64,000 bases of DNA. It comes from Oceanicola sp. D3 (lineage in GTDB: Bacteria > Pseudomonadota > Alphaproteobacteria > Rhodobacterales > Rhodobacteraceae). Below the pieces are notes generated by a model, which did no database searches, was not told where the DNA came from, and saw only the letters and a list, made by a program, of their open reading frames with translations. The stretch covers positions 1,736,001-1,800,000 of the forward strand of contig NZ_CP040932.1 of NCBI RefSeq assembly GCF_006351965.1. The letters are read 5' to 3'. Position numbers and translations under genes: made by a program. Below, one piece after another: positions 1-7,924 of this stretch (position 1 is its first letter; each line of letters begins with the position of its first letter).

Positions 1-453
1 GACGGGGCGGGCGAGGCGCTGGTGACGCCTGCGCCCGGCTGCGAGATGGATGAGGTGCGGCTTCGGTGGGGCGAGGGGCAGGCCCGATTCTCGGTGGAGA
101 TCGCCGATGATGCTGCCGAGCGCAGCCAGGGGCTGATGCACCGCAAATCCATGGCCCGCTCGGCGGGGATGCTCTTTATCTACCCAAAGCCGGGGCACGT
201 GAGCTTCTGGATGCGGAACACGCTGATTCCCCTGGACATGATCTTCCTTGATGAACGCGGCGTGGTGCAGCGGGTGCATTCCAATGCAATTCCGCTGGAT
301 GAAACGCCGATCTCTGGCGGGCCGGGTATTTTTGCGGTGCTGGAGATCAACGGCGGGCTGGCCAGGGCCTTCGGGATCGCGCCGGGCGCGCAGATGCTGC
401 ATCCGGCCTTCGGCTCTGCTGCGGCATGGCCCTGCGCCGGTGCAGGTGGCTGA
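1..453 (+). CDS. DUF192 family protein (5' end outside window)
   Basis: The reading frame is open from base 1, so the true start, probably with a signal peptide, lies upstream. A GTG at 22 is the first possible internal start. The visible protein has the DUF192 signature: a run around 'RSQGLMHRKSMA', then 'MLFIYPKPGHVSFWMRNTLI', 'PLDMIFLD' and a C-terminal 'VLEINGG' segment. DUF192 proteins are small, usually exported proteins of unclear biochemical role. It is followed within 50 bp by a tRNA gene on the same strand. Family assignment is from motif recognition; function is unknown. Confidence 0.85.
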   Translation, partial: DGAGEALVTPAPGCEMDEVRLRWGEGQARFSVEIADDAAERSQGLMHRKSMARSAGMLFIYPKPGHVSFWMRNTLIPLDMIFLDERGVVQRVHSNAIPLDETPISGGPGIFAVLEINGGLARAFGIAPGAQMLHPAFGSAAAWPCAGAGG

Positions 454-501
454 CGACAGCCTCTTCCCTTTCTCTGCGGCACGGGATAAGACCCGCTTCG
501 T

Positions 502-578
502 CGGGGCGTAGCGCAGCCTGGTAGCGCATCTGTTTTGGGAACAGAGGGTCGGGAGTTCGAATCTCTCCGCCCCGACCA
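502..578 (+). tRNA. tRNA-Pro (anticodon TGG)
   Basis: The cloverleaf can be folded by hand. The acceptor stem is CGGGGCG (502-508) with CGCCCCG (568-574). The anticodon stem is TCTGT (529-533) with ACAGA (541-545), around loop TTTGGGA, which places anticodon TGG at 536-538. The T arm is GGGAG-TTCGAAT-CTCTC. The 3' CCA (576-578) is encoded. Length is 77 nt. The loop and stem sizes are all standard. Confidence 0.97.
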
Positions 579-717
579 TCCACCACCACCCCAAGTAAGC
601 TGATGCCAGTGCCAATGTGGTGCCGGCGTTGCCGGGATTCGTCCGCATTATTGGCCCCTGTGAGGCAAGCGGGGTGTTCGCTGACCTTGGGGCACCACTA
701 GATGTAGTAGGCAGCCG

Positions 718-736
718 CTGCCCGATTATCGGGCAG
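718..736. terminator. inverted repeat downstream of tRNA-Pro, possible terminator
   Basis: CTGCCCGAT and ATCGGGCAG form a near-perfect palindrome (7-bp stem with a 5-nt loop, or 9 bp around one base). A short T run (TTTT) follows about 10 bases later, so it is not a textbook intrinsic terminator. It is the only strong hairpin between the tRNA and the nrdJ regulatory region. A seven-base GCCGCTG sequence flanks it on both sides. Confidence 0.35.
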
Positions 737-884
737 AGCCGCTGTTTTGCGATGCGCGAGCCACCGCCACTGTGACCGGATTGCACAAGTTGTACGCAGC
801 CGCTTCCTGCGGCCCAGCCCCCCGCAGCCCTGTGGAGAAGAGCGGGAAAGAGCCTTGGGCGGAGTGGAGGGCTGAGGGCGAAAA

Positions 885-929
885 CCACCATATTTCGTAT
901 GGGTTGGCGGGCGACCCTACATCTTGTGG
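885..929 (+). promoter_or_regulatory. tandem NrdR-box-like operators upstream of nrdJ
   Basis: Two 16-bp sites resemble the NrdR consensus acaCwAtATaTwGtgt: 885-900 (CCACCATATTTCGTAT, about 11 of 16 positions) and 914-929 (ACCCTACATCTTGTGG, about 12 of 16). Their centres are 29 bp apart, close to three helical turns, and NrdR normally binds paired boxes upstream of ribonucleotide reductase genes. A weaker third match in the opposite reading sense lies at 1081-1096, inside the leader. I could not place -35/-10 elements with confidence. Confidence 0.7.
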
Positions 930-1095
930 TGAACTTTCCCGGGCTGTGAATGAATCACGCCCCTGTGAGGCCGCTCAGCGGAAGGGCGGCACGTCAACAA
1001 AAAAGATTGCCAGATAGGGCGGATTTTAGCGTTGACGGTTGCCCCCCCAATCGGGTTTCTTGTGGGGGCCGACTGAGACGCCACAAGATGTTGGG

Positions 1096-1395
1096 GTGAC
1101 AGCGAAACGGCAGGGGGCATACCCGGGGCAACCCGGGCACCGGGGACACCAAGGGCGTAGCAAGCGCCTGCCGGCCTTCTGTCACTCGTTGCACGCAACG
1201 CGGCCACCCGGGAACCGGGGGCAGGCGAGCGCGGTCGCAAGAGGGACGGTCAAAAGACCCAAACAGCCGAGAGGTAGGCCGCGCACAGCCTGCCACGTTC
1301 GAACACCTGTGTTCGGCGGCGAGCCTCCTGCGTCCCTCGGACGGGAAAACAAGCGCGGCCCATGCCGCGCCGGGACGCAACCAGAAGGTGCCGCC
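1096..1395 (+). ncRNA. highly structured RNA in the nrdJ leader
   Basis: This 300-nt stretch contains at least nine helices readable by eye. GTGACAG 1096-1102 pairs with 1179-1185, enclosing CGGCAGG 1108-1114 with 1167-1173, which encloses CCCGGG-GCAA-CCCGGG (1122-1137, GNRA loop). Hairpins follow at 1187-1200 (CGTTGC/GCAACG) and 1207-1219. GGCAGGC 1220-1226 pairs with 1288-1294 and GCGCGG 1229-1234 with 1279-1284, enclosing GGTC-AAAA-GACC (1248-1259). GGCGGC 1315-1320 pairs with 1390-1395, GCGTCCC 1330-1336 with 1372-1378, enclosing GCGCGGC/GCCGCGC (1353-1370). It ends 40 nt before the nrdJ start, with no T run after it. A cis-regulatory RNA or a processed ncRNA are both possible; an upstream-of-nrdJ RNA motif has been described from comparative genomics (recalled, identity not checked). 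Confidence 0.7.
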
Positions 1396-1434
1396 AGCAA
1401 AAAAAGGCGCCGATCGAAAAAGAGGCATGTGACC

Positions 1435-4400
1435 ATGAAGATTGAACGCACGTTCACCACGGCCAAAGGCGCGGCGTATGGCGGGCTGGAGTTTACCACC
1501 ACCACGTCGGAAATCCGCAACCCGGACGGCTCGGTTGTCTTCAAGCTCGACAATCTGGAAGTGCCCAAGGCCTGGAGCCAGGTCGCCTCTGACGTGATTG
1601 CCCAAAAGTACTTCCGCAAAGCTGGCGTTCCGGCCCGGCTGAAGGCGGTGAAGGAAAAGGGCGTTCCGGAATTTCTGTGGCGCAAGGTTGCCGACGAGAA
1701 GGCGCTGGCCGAGCTGCCTGAAGATGAGCGCTATGGCGGCGAGACCTCGGCCAAGCAGGTGTTTGACCGGCTTGCCGGTGCTTGGGCCTACTGGGGCTGG
1801 AAGGGCGGCTACTTTACCACCGAAGCCGACGCCAAGGCCTATTACGACGAGATGCGCCACATGCTGGCCACCCAGCGCGCCGCGCCCAACAGCCCGCAGT
1901 GGTTTAACACCGGCCTGCACTGGGCCTATGGCATCGACGGCCCGGCGCAGGGCCACCACTATGTGGACTACAAGACTGGCAAGCTGACCAAGTCGAAGTC
2001 TTCCTACGAGCACCCGCAGCCCCACGCCTGCTTCATCCAGTCCGTCTCCGACGATCTGGTGAATGACGGCGGCATCATGGACCTCTGGGTGCGTGAAGCC
2101 CGCCTCTTCAAGTACGGCTCGGGCACCGGCACGAACTTTTCCTCCCTGCGTGCCGAGGGCGAGGGCCTTTCGGGTGGTGGCAAGTCTTCGGGCCTGATGG
2201 GCTTTTTGAAGATTGGTGACCGGGCTGCGGGCGCAATCAAATCGGGCGGCACCACGCGCCGCGCCGCGAAGATGGTGATCGTGGACGCCGATCACCCCGA
2301 TATTCAGGAATACGTGAACTGGAAGGTGAAGGAGGAGCAGAAGGTTGCTTCGCTCGTCGCCGGCTCCAAGATGCACGAAGAGAAGCTGAACGCGATCTTC
2401 TCTGCCATCAAGGCCTTCGACGGCTCTGAAGAGGGCGCCTATGACCCCAACGCCAACGACACGCTCAAGGGCGCGGTGAAAGACGCCAAGAAGGCGCGCA
2501 TTCCCGAGACCTACATCAAGCGCGTGCTCGACTATGCGCGGCAGGGCTACACCAGCATCGAATTCCCGACCTATGACACCGATTGGGACTCCGAAGCCTA
2601 CGCAACCGTCTCTGGCCAGAACTCCAACAACTCGGTGCGTGTCACCGACGCCTTCCTCAAGGCTGTCAAAGACGACCTGCCGTGGGAACTGGTGAACCGC
2701 ACCGATGGCAAGGTTTCCAAAACCATCAGCGCTCGCGAGCTCTGGGAAGACATCGGCCATGCCGCATGGGCCTGCGCTGACCCGGGCATCCAGTACCACG
2801 ACACCGTGAACGCTTGGCACACCTGCCCCGAGGATGGGCCGATCCGGGGCTCGAACCCCTGCTCGGAATACATGTTCCTCGACGACACGGCCTGTAACCT
2901 CGCCTCGATGAACCTGCTGACCTTCCTCAAGGACGGCAAGTTTCAGGCCGAGGACTACATCCATGCCACGCGTCTCTGGACGATCACGCTGGAAATCTCG
3001 GTGATGATGGCGCAGTTCCCCTCCAAGGAAATCGCGCAGCGCTCCTACGACTTCCGCACGCTGGGCCTTGGCTATGCCAACATCGGCGGGCTGCTGATGA
3101 ACATGGGTTACGGCTACGACAGCCGCGAGGGCCGGGCCCTTGGCGGCGCGCTGACCGCGCTGCTGACTGGCGTGTCCTATGCCACCTCCGCCGAGATGGC
3201 CGGTGAGCTGGGCGCCTTCCCGGGCTACAAGAAAAATGCCGAGCACATGCTCCGCGTCATCCGTAACCACCGCCGCGCGGCCCATAGCGAAACCGACGGC
3301 TACGAGCAGATGAACGTGAACCCCGTTGCACTGGATCACGCAGGCTGCCCCGACGCCGGACTGGTGGCGCTGGCCAAACAAGCTTGGGACGAGGCGCTGG
3401 AACTGGGCGAGAAGCACGGCTACCGCAACGCGCAGGTCTCGGTCATCGCGCCGACCGGCACTATCGGCCTTGTGATGGATTGCGACACCACCGGCATCGA
3501 GCCCGACTTCGCGCTGGTGAAGTTCAAGAAGCTGGCCGGTGGCGGCTACTTCAAGATCATCAACCGCTCTGTCCCCGGCGCGCTGAAGAAGCTGGGCTAC
3601 GGCGACGCCGAAATTGGCGAGATCATCGCCTACGCGGTGGGCCACGGCAGCCTTGGCAATGCGCCGGGCATCAACCACACCGCGCTGGTGGGCCACGGCT
3701 TTGGGCAGGCGGAGATCGACAAGGTGGAAGCCGCGCTGGCCTCGGCCTTCGACATTCGCTTCGTCTTCAACCAGTGGACGCTGGGCGAGGCGTTTTGCAC
3801 CGAGGTGCTGGGCATCCCGGCTGAAAAGCTGAACGATCCGGGCTTTGACCTGCTCTCCTCGCTGGGCTTCACCCGCGCACAGATCGAAGCTGCGAACGAC
3901 CATGTTTGCGGGACGATGACGCTGGAGGGTGCGCCGCACCTGAAGGAAGAGCATCTGAACATCTTCGATTGCGCCAACCCCTGCGGCAAGAAGGGCAAGC
4001 GGTTCCTCTCGGTGAACTCGCACATCGACATGATGGCCGCCGCTCAGAGCTTTATCTCAGGCGCGATTTCGAAAACCATTAACATGCCGAACGACGCCAC
4101 CATCGAAGATTGCCAGGCCGCCTATGAGCGCAGCTGGCAGATGGGGATCAAGGCGAACGCGCTTTACCGTGACGGCTCCAAGCTGAGCCAGCCGCTGGCC
4201 GCCGCGCTGGTGGAAGACGACGAGGACGCACAGGAGACCCTGGAGAGCGGGGCACCGGCCGAAAAGGCGCAGGTGCTGGCCGAGAAGATCATCGAGAAGG
4301 TGATCATCAAGGAAGTGGTGAAGGCCGAGCGCGAGAAGCTGCCGCACCGCCGCAAGGGCTATACCCAGAAGGCCGTGGTGGGCGGGCACAAGGTGTATCT

Positions 4401-5106
4401 GCGCACCGGTGAGTATGAAGATGGCAAGCTCGGCGAGCTGTTCATCGACATGCACAAGGAAGGCGCGGGTTTCCGGGCGATGATGAACAACTTCGCCATC
4501 GCGGTGTCGGTTGGCCTTCAGTATGGCGTGCCGCTGGAGGAGTTCGTGGACGCCTTCACCTTCACCAAGTTCGAGCCCGCCGGGATGGTGCAGGGGAACG
4601 ACAGCATCAAGAATGCGACCTCGATCCTCGACTACATCTTCCGCGAGCTGGCGGTGAGCTACCTCGACCGGACGGATCTGGCGCATGTGAAGCCGGAAGG
4701 CGCGGCGTTTGACGATCTGGGCCGGGGCGAGGAAGAGGGGGTTTCTAACGTCTCTTCGGTGAGCGACAGCGCGGCGTCCAAGTCTTTGGAAGTGCTCAAG
4801 CAAATCTCCTCCTCGGGCTACTTGCGCAAGCGGCTGCCGAGCGACCTGGTGGTGCTGCAAGGCGGACTGGGCGGCGAGGTTTCCGGGGCGGTGGCGCTGG
4901 ATGCCGGAGTGGATCCGGTGGTGGCGCTGGAAACCCTGGTGCCGGAGGCTTCTGTGAGCGTTTCCAACGGGATGGACGCGCGGGCGAAGGCGAAGATGCA
5001 GGGCTACGAGGGCGAGGCTTGTGGGGAGTGTGGGAACTACACGCTGGTGCGGAACGGCACCTGCATGAAGTGCAACACCTGCGGCGGGACGAGCGGCTGT
5101 AGCTGA
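1435..5106 (+). CDS. nrdJ: vitamin B12-dependent (class II) ribonucleotide reductase
   Basis: Reduces ribonucleotides to deoxyribonucleotides using an adenosylcobalamin-derived thiyl radical, without a NrdB partner. The protein is 1223 aa. The ten-stranded barrel carries 'NPCSE' (N474, C476, E478), the canonical radical and catalytic residues, followed by 'CNLASMNL'. A lysine/glutamate-rich linker (about 915-975) leads to the C-terminal TSCPD-type domain ('[22 protein letters not shown]') and a cysteine-rich tail with redox-type CxxC pairs (about 1196-1222). I chose ATG 1435 because it has AGAGG nine bases upstream and starts the conserved 'MKIERTF' sequence; the open frame further upstream runs through the structured leader. 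It is preceded by NrdR-like boxes and followed after 16 bp by a small partner gene. Confidence 0.97.
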   Translation: MKIERTFTTAKGAAYGGLEFTTTTSEIRNPDGSVVFKLDNLEVPKAWSQVASDVIAQKYFRKAGVPARLKAVKEKGVPEFLWRKVADEKALAELPEDERYGGETSAKQVFDRLAGAWAYWGWKGGYFTTEADAKAYYDEMRHMLATQRAAPNSPQWFNTGLHWAYGIDGPAQGHHYVDYKTGKLTKSKSSYEHPQPHACFIQSVSDDLVNDGGIMDLWVREARLFKYGSGTGTNFSSLRAEGEGLSGGGKSSGLMGFLKIGDRAAGAIKSGGTTRRAAKMVIVDADHPDIQEYVNWKVKEEQKVASLVAGSKMHEEKLNAIFSAIKAFDGSEEGAYDPNANDTLKGAVKDAKKARIPETYIKRVLDYARQGYTSIEFPTYDTDWDSEAYATVSGQNSNNSVRVTDAFLKAVKDDLPWELVNRTDGKVSKTISARELWEDIGHAAWACADPGIQYHDTVNAWHTCPEDGPIRGSNPCSEYMFLDDTACNLASMNLLTFLKDGKFQAEDYIHATRLWTITLEISVMMAQFPSKEIAQRSYDFRTLGLGYANIGGLLMNMGYGYDSREGRALGGALTALLTGVSYATSAEMAGELGAFPGYKKNAEHMLRVIRNHRRAAHSETDGYEQMNVNPVALDHAGCPDAGLVALAKQAWDEALELGEKHGYRNAQVSVIAPTGTIGLVMDCDTTGIEPDFALVKFKKLAGGGYFKIINRSVPGALKKLGYGDAEIGEIIAYAVGHGSLGNAPGINHTALVGHGFGQAEIDKVEAALASAFDIRFVFNQWTLGEAFCTEVLGIPAEKLNDPGFDLLSSLGFTRAQIEAANDHVCGTMTLEGAPHLKEEHLNIFDCANPCGKKGKRFLSVNSHIDMMAAAQSFISGAISKTINMPNDATIEDCQAAYERSWQMGIKANALYRDGSKLSQPLAAALVEDDEDAQETLESGAPAEKAQVLAEKIIEKVIIKEVVKAEREKLPHRRKGYTQKAVVGGHKVYLRTGEYEDGKLGELFIDMHKEGAGFRAMMNNFAIAVSVGLQYGVPLEEFVDAFTFTKFEPAGMVQGNDSIKNATSILDYIFRELAVSYLDRTDLAHVKPEGAAFDDLGRGEEEGVSNVSSVSDSAASKSLEVLKQISSSGYLRKRLPSDLVVLQGGLGGEVSGAVALDAGVDPVVALETLVPEASVSVSNGMDARAKAKMQGYEGEACGECGNYTLVRNGTCMKCNTCGGTSGCS

Positions 5107-5122
5107 GAGAAGGTTAACGACG

Positions 5123-5404
5123 ATGGCGAAGGAACGCATCTCCGGCATCGTCGAAACCCCCTCGGGGCGGGAATTTGAAGCCGAATGCGAGCTTGAACCC
5201 TGCTGCAAGGGCGGACGCGAAATTTCCAAGGGCGCGGTGATCGTGCCCAAGGACCACCTGGAGGAATTCGCAATGAATCCCAACGGGTTCCACTTCAAGG
5301 CCGAGACCGGCGAAGCGTTTGAAGAACGTGCCGGGCTCTACGCCAAAGCGGGTGGAGAGTGCATCTGGGAAGGGCGGATCAGCCTGGCTCGGGTGGAAGG
5401 TTAA
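5123..5404 (+). CDS. conserved hypothetical protein downstream of nrdJ
   Basis: A 93-aa soluble protein beginning 'MAKERISGIVETPSG', with a 'CELEPCCKGG' cysteine cluster near residue 27 and a further Cys in 'GGECIWEGRI' near the C terminus. It starts 16 bp after nrdJ with GAGAAGG upstream and precedes a strong terminator, so it is very probably co-transcribed with nrdJ. I do not recognise a named domain. The cysteines could suit redox or metal binding, but that is inference only. Confidence 0.8.
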   Translation: MAKERISGIVETPSGREFEAECELEPCCKGGREISKGAVIVPKDHLEEFAMNPNGFHFKAETGEAFEERAGLYAKAGGECIWEGRISLARVEG

Positions 5405-5496
5405 GTTTCCGGGGCGGGTGCGCTCGCCCCTGGCGCAGTTCAGGCCGCAGGCAAATAAACCGGGCGGTATCAACGATGAGCCTGAACGGCGAAACT

Positions 5497-5523
5497 GGGG
5501 GGCCTCGGCCCCCCTTTTTCTTT
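5497..5523 (+). terminator. intrinsic terminator of the nrdJ operon
   Basis: GGGGGGC (5497-5503), loop CTCG, GCCCCCC (5508-5514), then TTTTTCTTTT. This is a textbook GC stem with a U tract, 92 bp after the last gene of the nrdJ operon. Confidence 0.93.
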
Positions 5524-5594
5524 TGTATTTCAAGACGGTAAGGCGGCGCGGCGGGTGTTTTGCAAAAATGCCTGTACGGAGGGTAGAGCAGGGC

Positions 5595-5685
5595 CGTTAA
5601 CTGACAGAATGTCACAGGCACAAGTGATGCACAGTCCATGCACATCCTATGCATATGCATATTTGCAGGATGGGAGGGGTTAATG
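5595..5685. repeat. dispersed intergenic repeat with phased ATGCA motifs, copy 1
   Basis: This 91-bp element starts CGTTAAC and ends GGTTAATG. A 22-bp core (5612-5633) matches the second copy (30759-30780) at 21 of 22 positions. ATGCAC occurs at 5627 and 5638, then ATGCAT at 5649 and 5655, so the first three are 11 bp apart, about one helical turn. The core also contains TCACA-N6-AGTGA dyad symmetry. It lies between the nrdJ terminator and the AT-rich islet. The rest of 5405-5816 holds no gene I can support. Confidence 0.8.
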
Positions 5686-5816
5686 GGTGGAACGCGGGCC
5701 ATAGTTGCCGTTCCGGCAGAAGACGGAAAAGGTCCAGTATGGAACCGGCGCAGACATGCTCGTTTCACGAATACGACGCGATCGATGCGCTTCTAAGGTG
5801 CGCTACACTCGGACTT

Positions 5817-6680
5817 TCAGTGACTTTGTCGGTTCGATAGGAAATCTGACACACTCTTGGACCATCTCTGAAGGTGCGGAGGTCGCGGCTTGTAAGGATC
5901 AGTGCTACAAATCGTAGCCCAAAGCTCTCCAAGCTCATGGCCTCTCTCTAATTCGTCCATGAAGACTGGGCCGACTGCTCGAATAAGTTGCCCCTCAAGC
6001 GCACGAACCTCAAAGTAGCAGTTTGAGAGATCAAACTTACTTCCGCTTGAACCGCAAAAGCAAGTCCAATAGTCCGCAAGTTTACGCGCAGTGCTGGCTA
6101 TTTCAGCAATTATTGAGACGTCCATATTTGTCAATCGCGCACGATAGGCATGTTTGAGTGCACGAAGGCGCAGGAGTGAATTCCGATCTGATTGAGTAAG
6201 CCCAATGGTTCCGCACATCCACACGACTAAGCTTTCAAAGTCAAATTCTGGCTCCGCAACAGTTGCTTTATGAAGAATGCATGCGTTCCGAATGGAAACA
6301 TAGAGAATATCAGCTTGGAAGAGCTTTCCCCAATAGCTCTGCTCAATCTCCAGAGCCGAACGGATCGGATCAATAGCTGCTGCCAATTTGCTGGTGTAGT
6401 CGCGGCTCGGTCTGTAGGCTCCTAATGTTTCCTGAAGAAAGCCTTGGTCATCTCTTACAAGCACCCCTTCCTGTTTCACATGCTGGACAAACAATGAGTG
6501 AGCACGTGCCATTTCACTAAACTCGGTCTGGGAGTATCGCGATACATTCCAACCACTGGACCTGTATTTCGCAACAGCGATATCTACGTCGTGTGAACTT
6601 CCAATCGCGAGCAAGTCCTTGTCGCTCAATTGGTCGTTCTGGCCCCGTGCCGTTGAGCCAATTTCGCAGATTGATATCAT
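5817..6680 (-). CDS. nucleotidyltransferase-fold protein with helical C-terminal region
   Basis: A 287-aa protein. The N terminus has the polymerase-beta/MNT nucleotidyltransferase signature: G8-S9, 'ARG', then S19-D20-K-D22 (hG[GS]...DxD). The remaining two thirds looks all-helical, with 'SIRNACILHKA' recalling HEPN or kanamycin-NTase C-terminal bundles. I do not see an obvious third acidic residue, so activity is uncertain. Start ATG 6680 is chosen because GAGGA precedes it; that Shine-Dalgarno overlaps the TGA of the upstream channel gene (7-nt gap), implying translational coupling. Base composition is clearly AT-richer than the surroundings, suggesting acquisition by transfer. Likely roles are antitoxin/toxin-type AMPylation or nucleotide signalling feeding the channel (inference). 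Confidence 0.72.
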   Translation of the reverse strand: MISICEIGSTARGQNDQLSDKDLLAIGSSHDVDIAVAKYRSSGWNVSRYSQTEFSEMARAHSLFVQHVKQEGVLVRDDQGFLQETLGAYRPSRDYTSKLAAAIDPIRSALEIEQSYWGKLFQADILYVSIRNACILHKATVAEPEFDFESLVVWMCGTIGLTQSDRNSLLRLRALKHAYRARLTNMDVSIIAEIASTARKLADYWTCFCGSSGSKFDLSNCYFEVRALEGQLIRAVGPVFMDELERGHELGELWATICSTDPYKPRPPHLQRWSKSVSDFLSNRQSH

Positions 6681-6687
6681 TTTATCC

Positions 6688-7584
6688 TCAGCTCGTGATT
6701 TTTCTGAAAGCCATCGATACAAGTAGAGCGAACGTCAAGAAACCAGAGATCGCTTCACAAGCAATCACAAGTCTCCCTAAGCCGGTGCTAGGCGTGATGT
6801 CGCCAAAACCAAGTGACGTCACTACGATGGTGGAGAAGTAGAACGATTCTGTAATGCTCGTAATAGTTTGACCACTAAGTTCAAGGCCAAGTTCCGTGCG
6901 GAAGTAGTAGTTCAAGACCGTTATAGCGAAAAGCATCAAAGACGAGGTCAGGGCGAGATTGCTCAACCGTGTGCCAGAACCCGTTGTAATCTCAAAAATC
7001 CACGCAGGAAAAATAGTAGCTCGCCTATAAATTCTCATCCAAAGTCCTGTATTTGATTTCGTAATTTCATCTTGCCTCAAGTATCTTTGCCACTTCATGA
7101 ACTGGTACTGAGAATAACTTGAAAAATCCGGCTGAGCTTGTTGTCTGCTATTGTGGAGTAGTTCGTGGTACAGTCCAACGCCGATATTCGCGTGCTCTTT
7201 TGGGTTCAGGCATTTAGAAAATGATCTAGGGTCAACGAAAGTGCTTCTAATTTCGGTTCTGTAAAAATTACAAAGTTCAAATTGGCAGTTATTGAATCGA
7301 CAGTTTGAAATTACAGATCCGGTGAAGAGGCAGTTTGAGAATTTACAATCGGTGAACTCAATTTGCGAGATTAAAGTTTTGGCAAATGATACATTGTGAA
7401 AATTCTTATTCCGCAATCGCCACTTTTTAGGCGGCTCGATGCTTTCAAGTTTGTTTGGGCGGTAGAGTAGATCCCTGATGTCCTCGGTTTCGTCGCGTTC
7501 TACCGCTTTCCAAAAATCCTTGGATTGATTGATTTCGTCATAGGGTTCCTTTAACGTGAAGAAGTCATCCGACGATTTTCTCAT
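6688..7584 (-). CDS. pentapeptide-repeat protein with C-terminal two-TM potassium-channel pore
   Basis: A 298-aa protein with three parts. Residues 1-60 are charged and soluble. Residues about 61-117 show five-residue periodicity with central F/I/L ('TDCKF', 'SNCLF', 'SNCRF', 'NNCQF', 'ELCNF'), the pentapeptide right-handed beta-helix pattern. The C-terminal pore has TM1 about 207-228, a pore helix, selectivity filter T256-S-L-G-F-G-D262 (K+ type TxxG[YF]GD), and TM2 about 269-292. The pore should sit in the inner membrane with the beta-helix in the cytoplasm. It is the first gene of a two-gene unit with the nucleotidyltransferase. AT-rich composition matches its partner, not the genome. Fold and pore calls are firm; the biological role, possibly a membrane effector, is inference. 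Confidence 0.82.
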   Translation of the reverse strand: MRKSSDDFFTLKEPYDEINQSKDFWKAVERDETEDIRDLLYRPNKLESIEPPKKWRLRNKNFHNVSFAKTLISQIEFTDCKFSNCLFTGSVISNCRFNNCQFELCNFYRTEIRSTFVDPRSFSKCLNPKEHANIGVGLYHELLHNSRQQAQPDFSSYSQYQFMKWQRYLRQDEITKSNTGLWMRIYRRATIFPAWIFEITTGSGTRLSNLALTSSLMLFAITVLNYYFRTELGLELSGQTITSITESFYFSTIVVTSLGFGDITPSTGLGRLVIACEAISGFLTFALLVSMAFRKITS

Positions 7585-7698
7585 GTCAAACTACACCGTT
7601 ATCCATAGAGGCAAAAAGAGAATGATCTTTTAACATTGTGGAAATCACCTAAAGAGGGTCTTGATCTGGCCTTTACTTATTTAGAGCATCTCACACAA

Positions 7699-7739
7699 GC
7701 GCCCGCAACTTTGATTGTTCAGCGGGCGCACAGCTGAAC
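7699..7739. repeat. two overlapping, mutually exclusive inverted repeats
   Basis: GCGCCCGC (7699-7706) pairs with GCGGGCGC (7722-7729), and GTTCAGC (7717-7723) pairs with GCTGAAC (7733-7739). The arms share bases 7722-7723, so only one hairpin can form at a time. It lies upstream of the islet genes, in a 340-bp gap (7585-7924) that otherwise holds only an AT-rich probable promoter region and a palindrome at 7869-7886 (CGCCTC/GAGGCG) close to the end of the esterase gene. Confidence 0.5.
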
Positions 7740-7924
7740 TTGTTGTGGCGTCATTGTCCCTGAGGCAGCATCACCAATGTCAGGTGCGGTTTCAAGGGCT
7801 CCAGTTATCACTGTCTTCTCGCACCTTCCGTTCGTCCCTGCTGCTGCGAAAGCCCATACCCCCGCCCCCGCCTCGGCCCTGAGGCGAGGCTGGGGCGTTT
7901 GGTGTTTACGAGGTTCCGGAACGC

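Noticed and set aside
502-578. tRNA-Pro as the integration site of the AT-rich islet
   Set aside because: The islet is 5 kb away beyond nrdJ, and no duplicate of the tRNA 3' end was found at either edge.
765-779. CGCCACTGTGACCGG resembling the B12 box of cobalamin riboswitches upstream of a B12-dependent enzyme gene
   Set aside because: The other conserved blocks of the cobalamin aptamer (the GGTGxAAxTCC and CAGGAxACCTGCC-like parts) are missing in the surrounding sequence, so this is probably a chance match.
1096-1395. Identity of the nrdJ leader as RNase P RNA or tmRNA
   Set aside because: The universally conserved RNase P segments (GAGGAAAGTCC, ACAGAA) and a tmRNA tag frame or tRNA-like ends are not present.
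1039-1434. In-frame N-terminal extension of nrdJ through the leader
   Set aside because: The extension is Arg/Gly/Pro-rich, runs through perfect RNA stems, and lacks a ribosome-binding site; ATG 1435 has one and begins the conserved NrdJ sequence.
994-4023. A 1009-codon open frame on the minus strand antisense to nrdJ
   Set aside because: It is a GC-rich shadow frame with no start signals and a repetitive His/Arg/Val/Gly composition typical of antisense to coding DNA.
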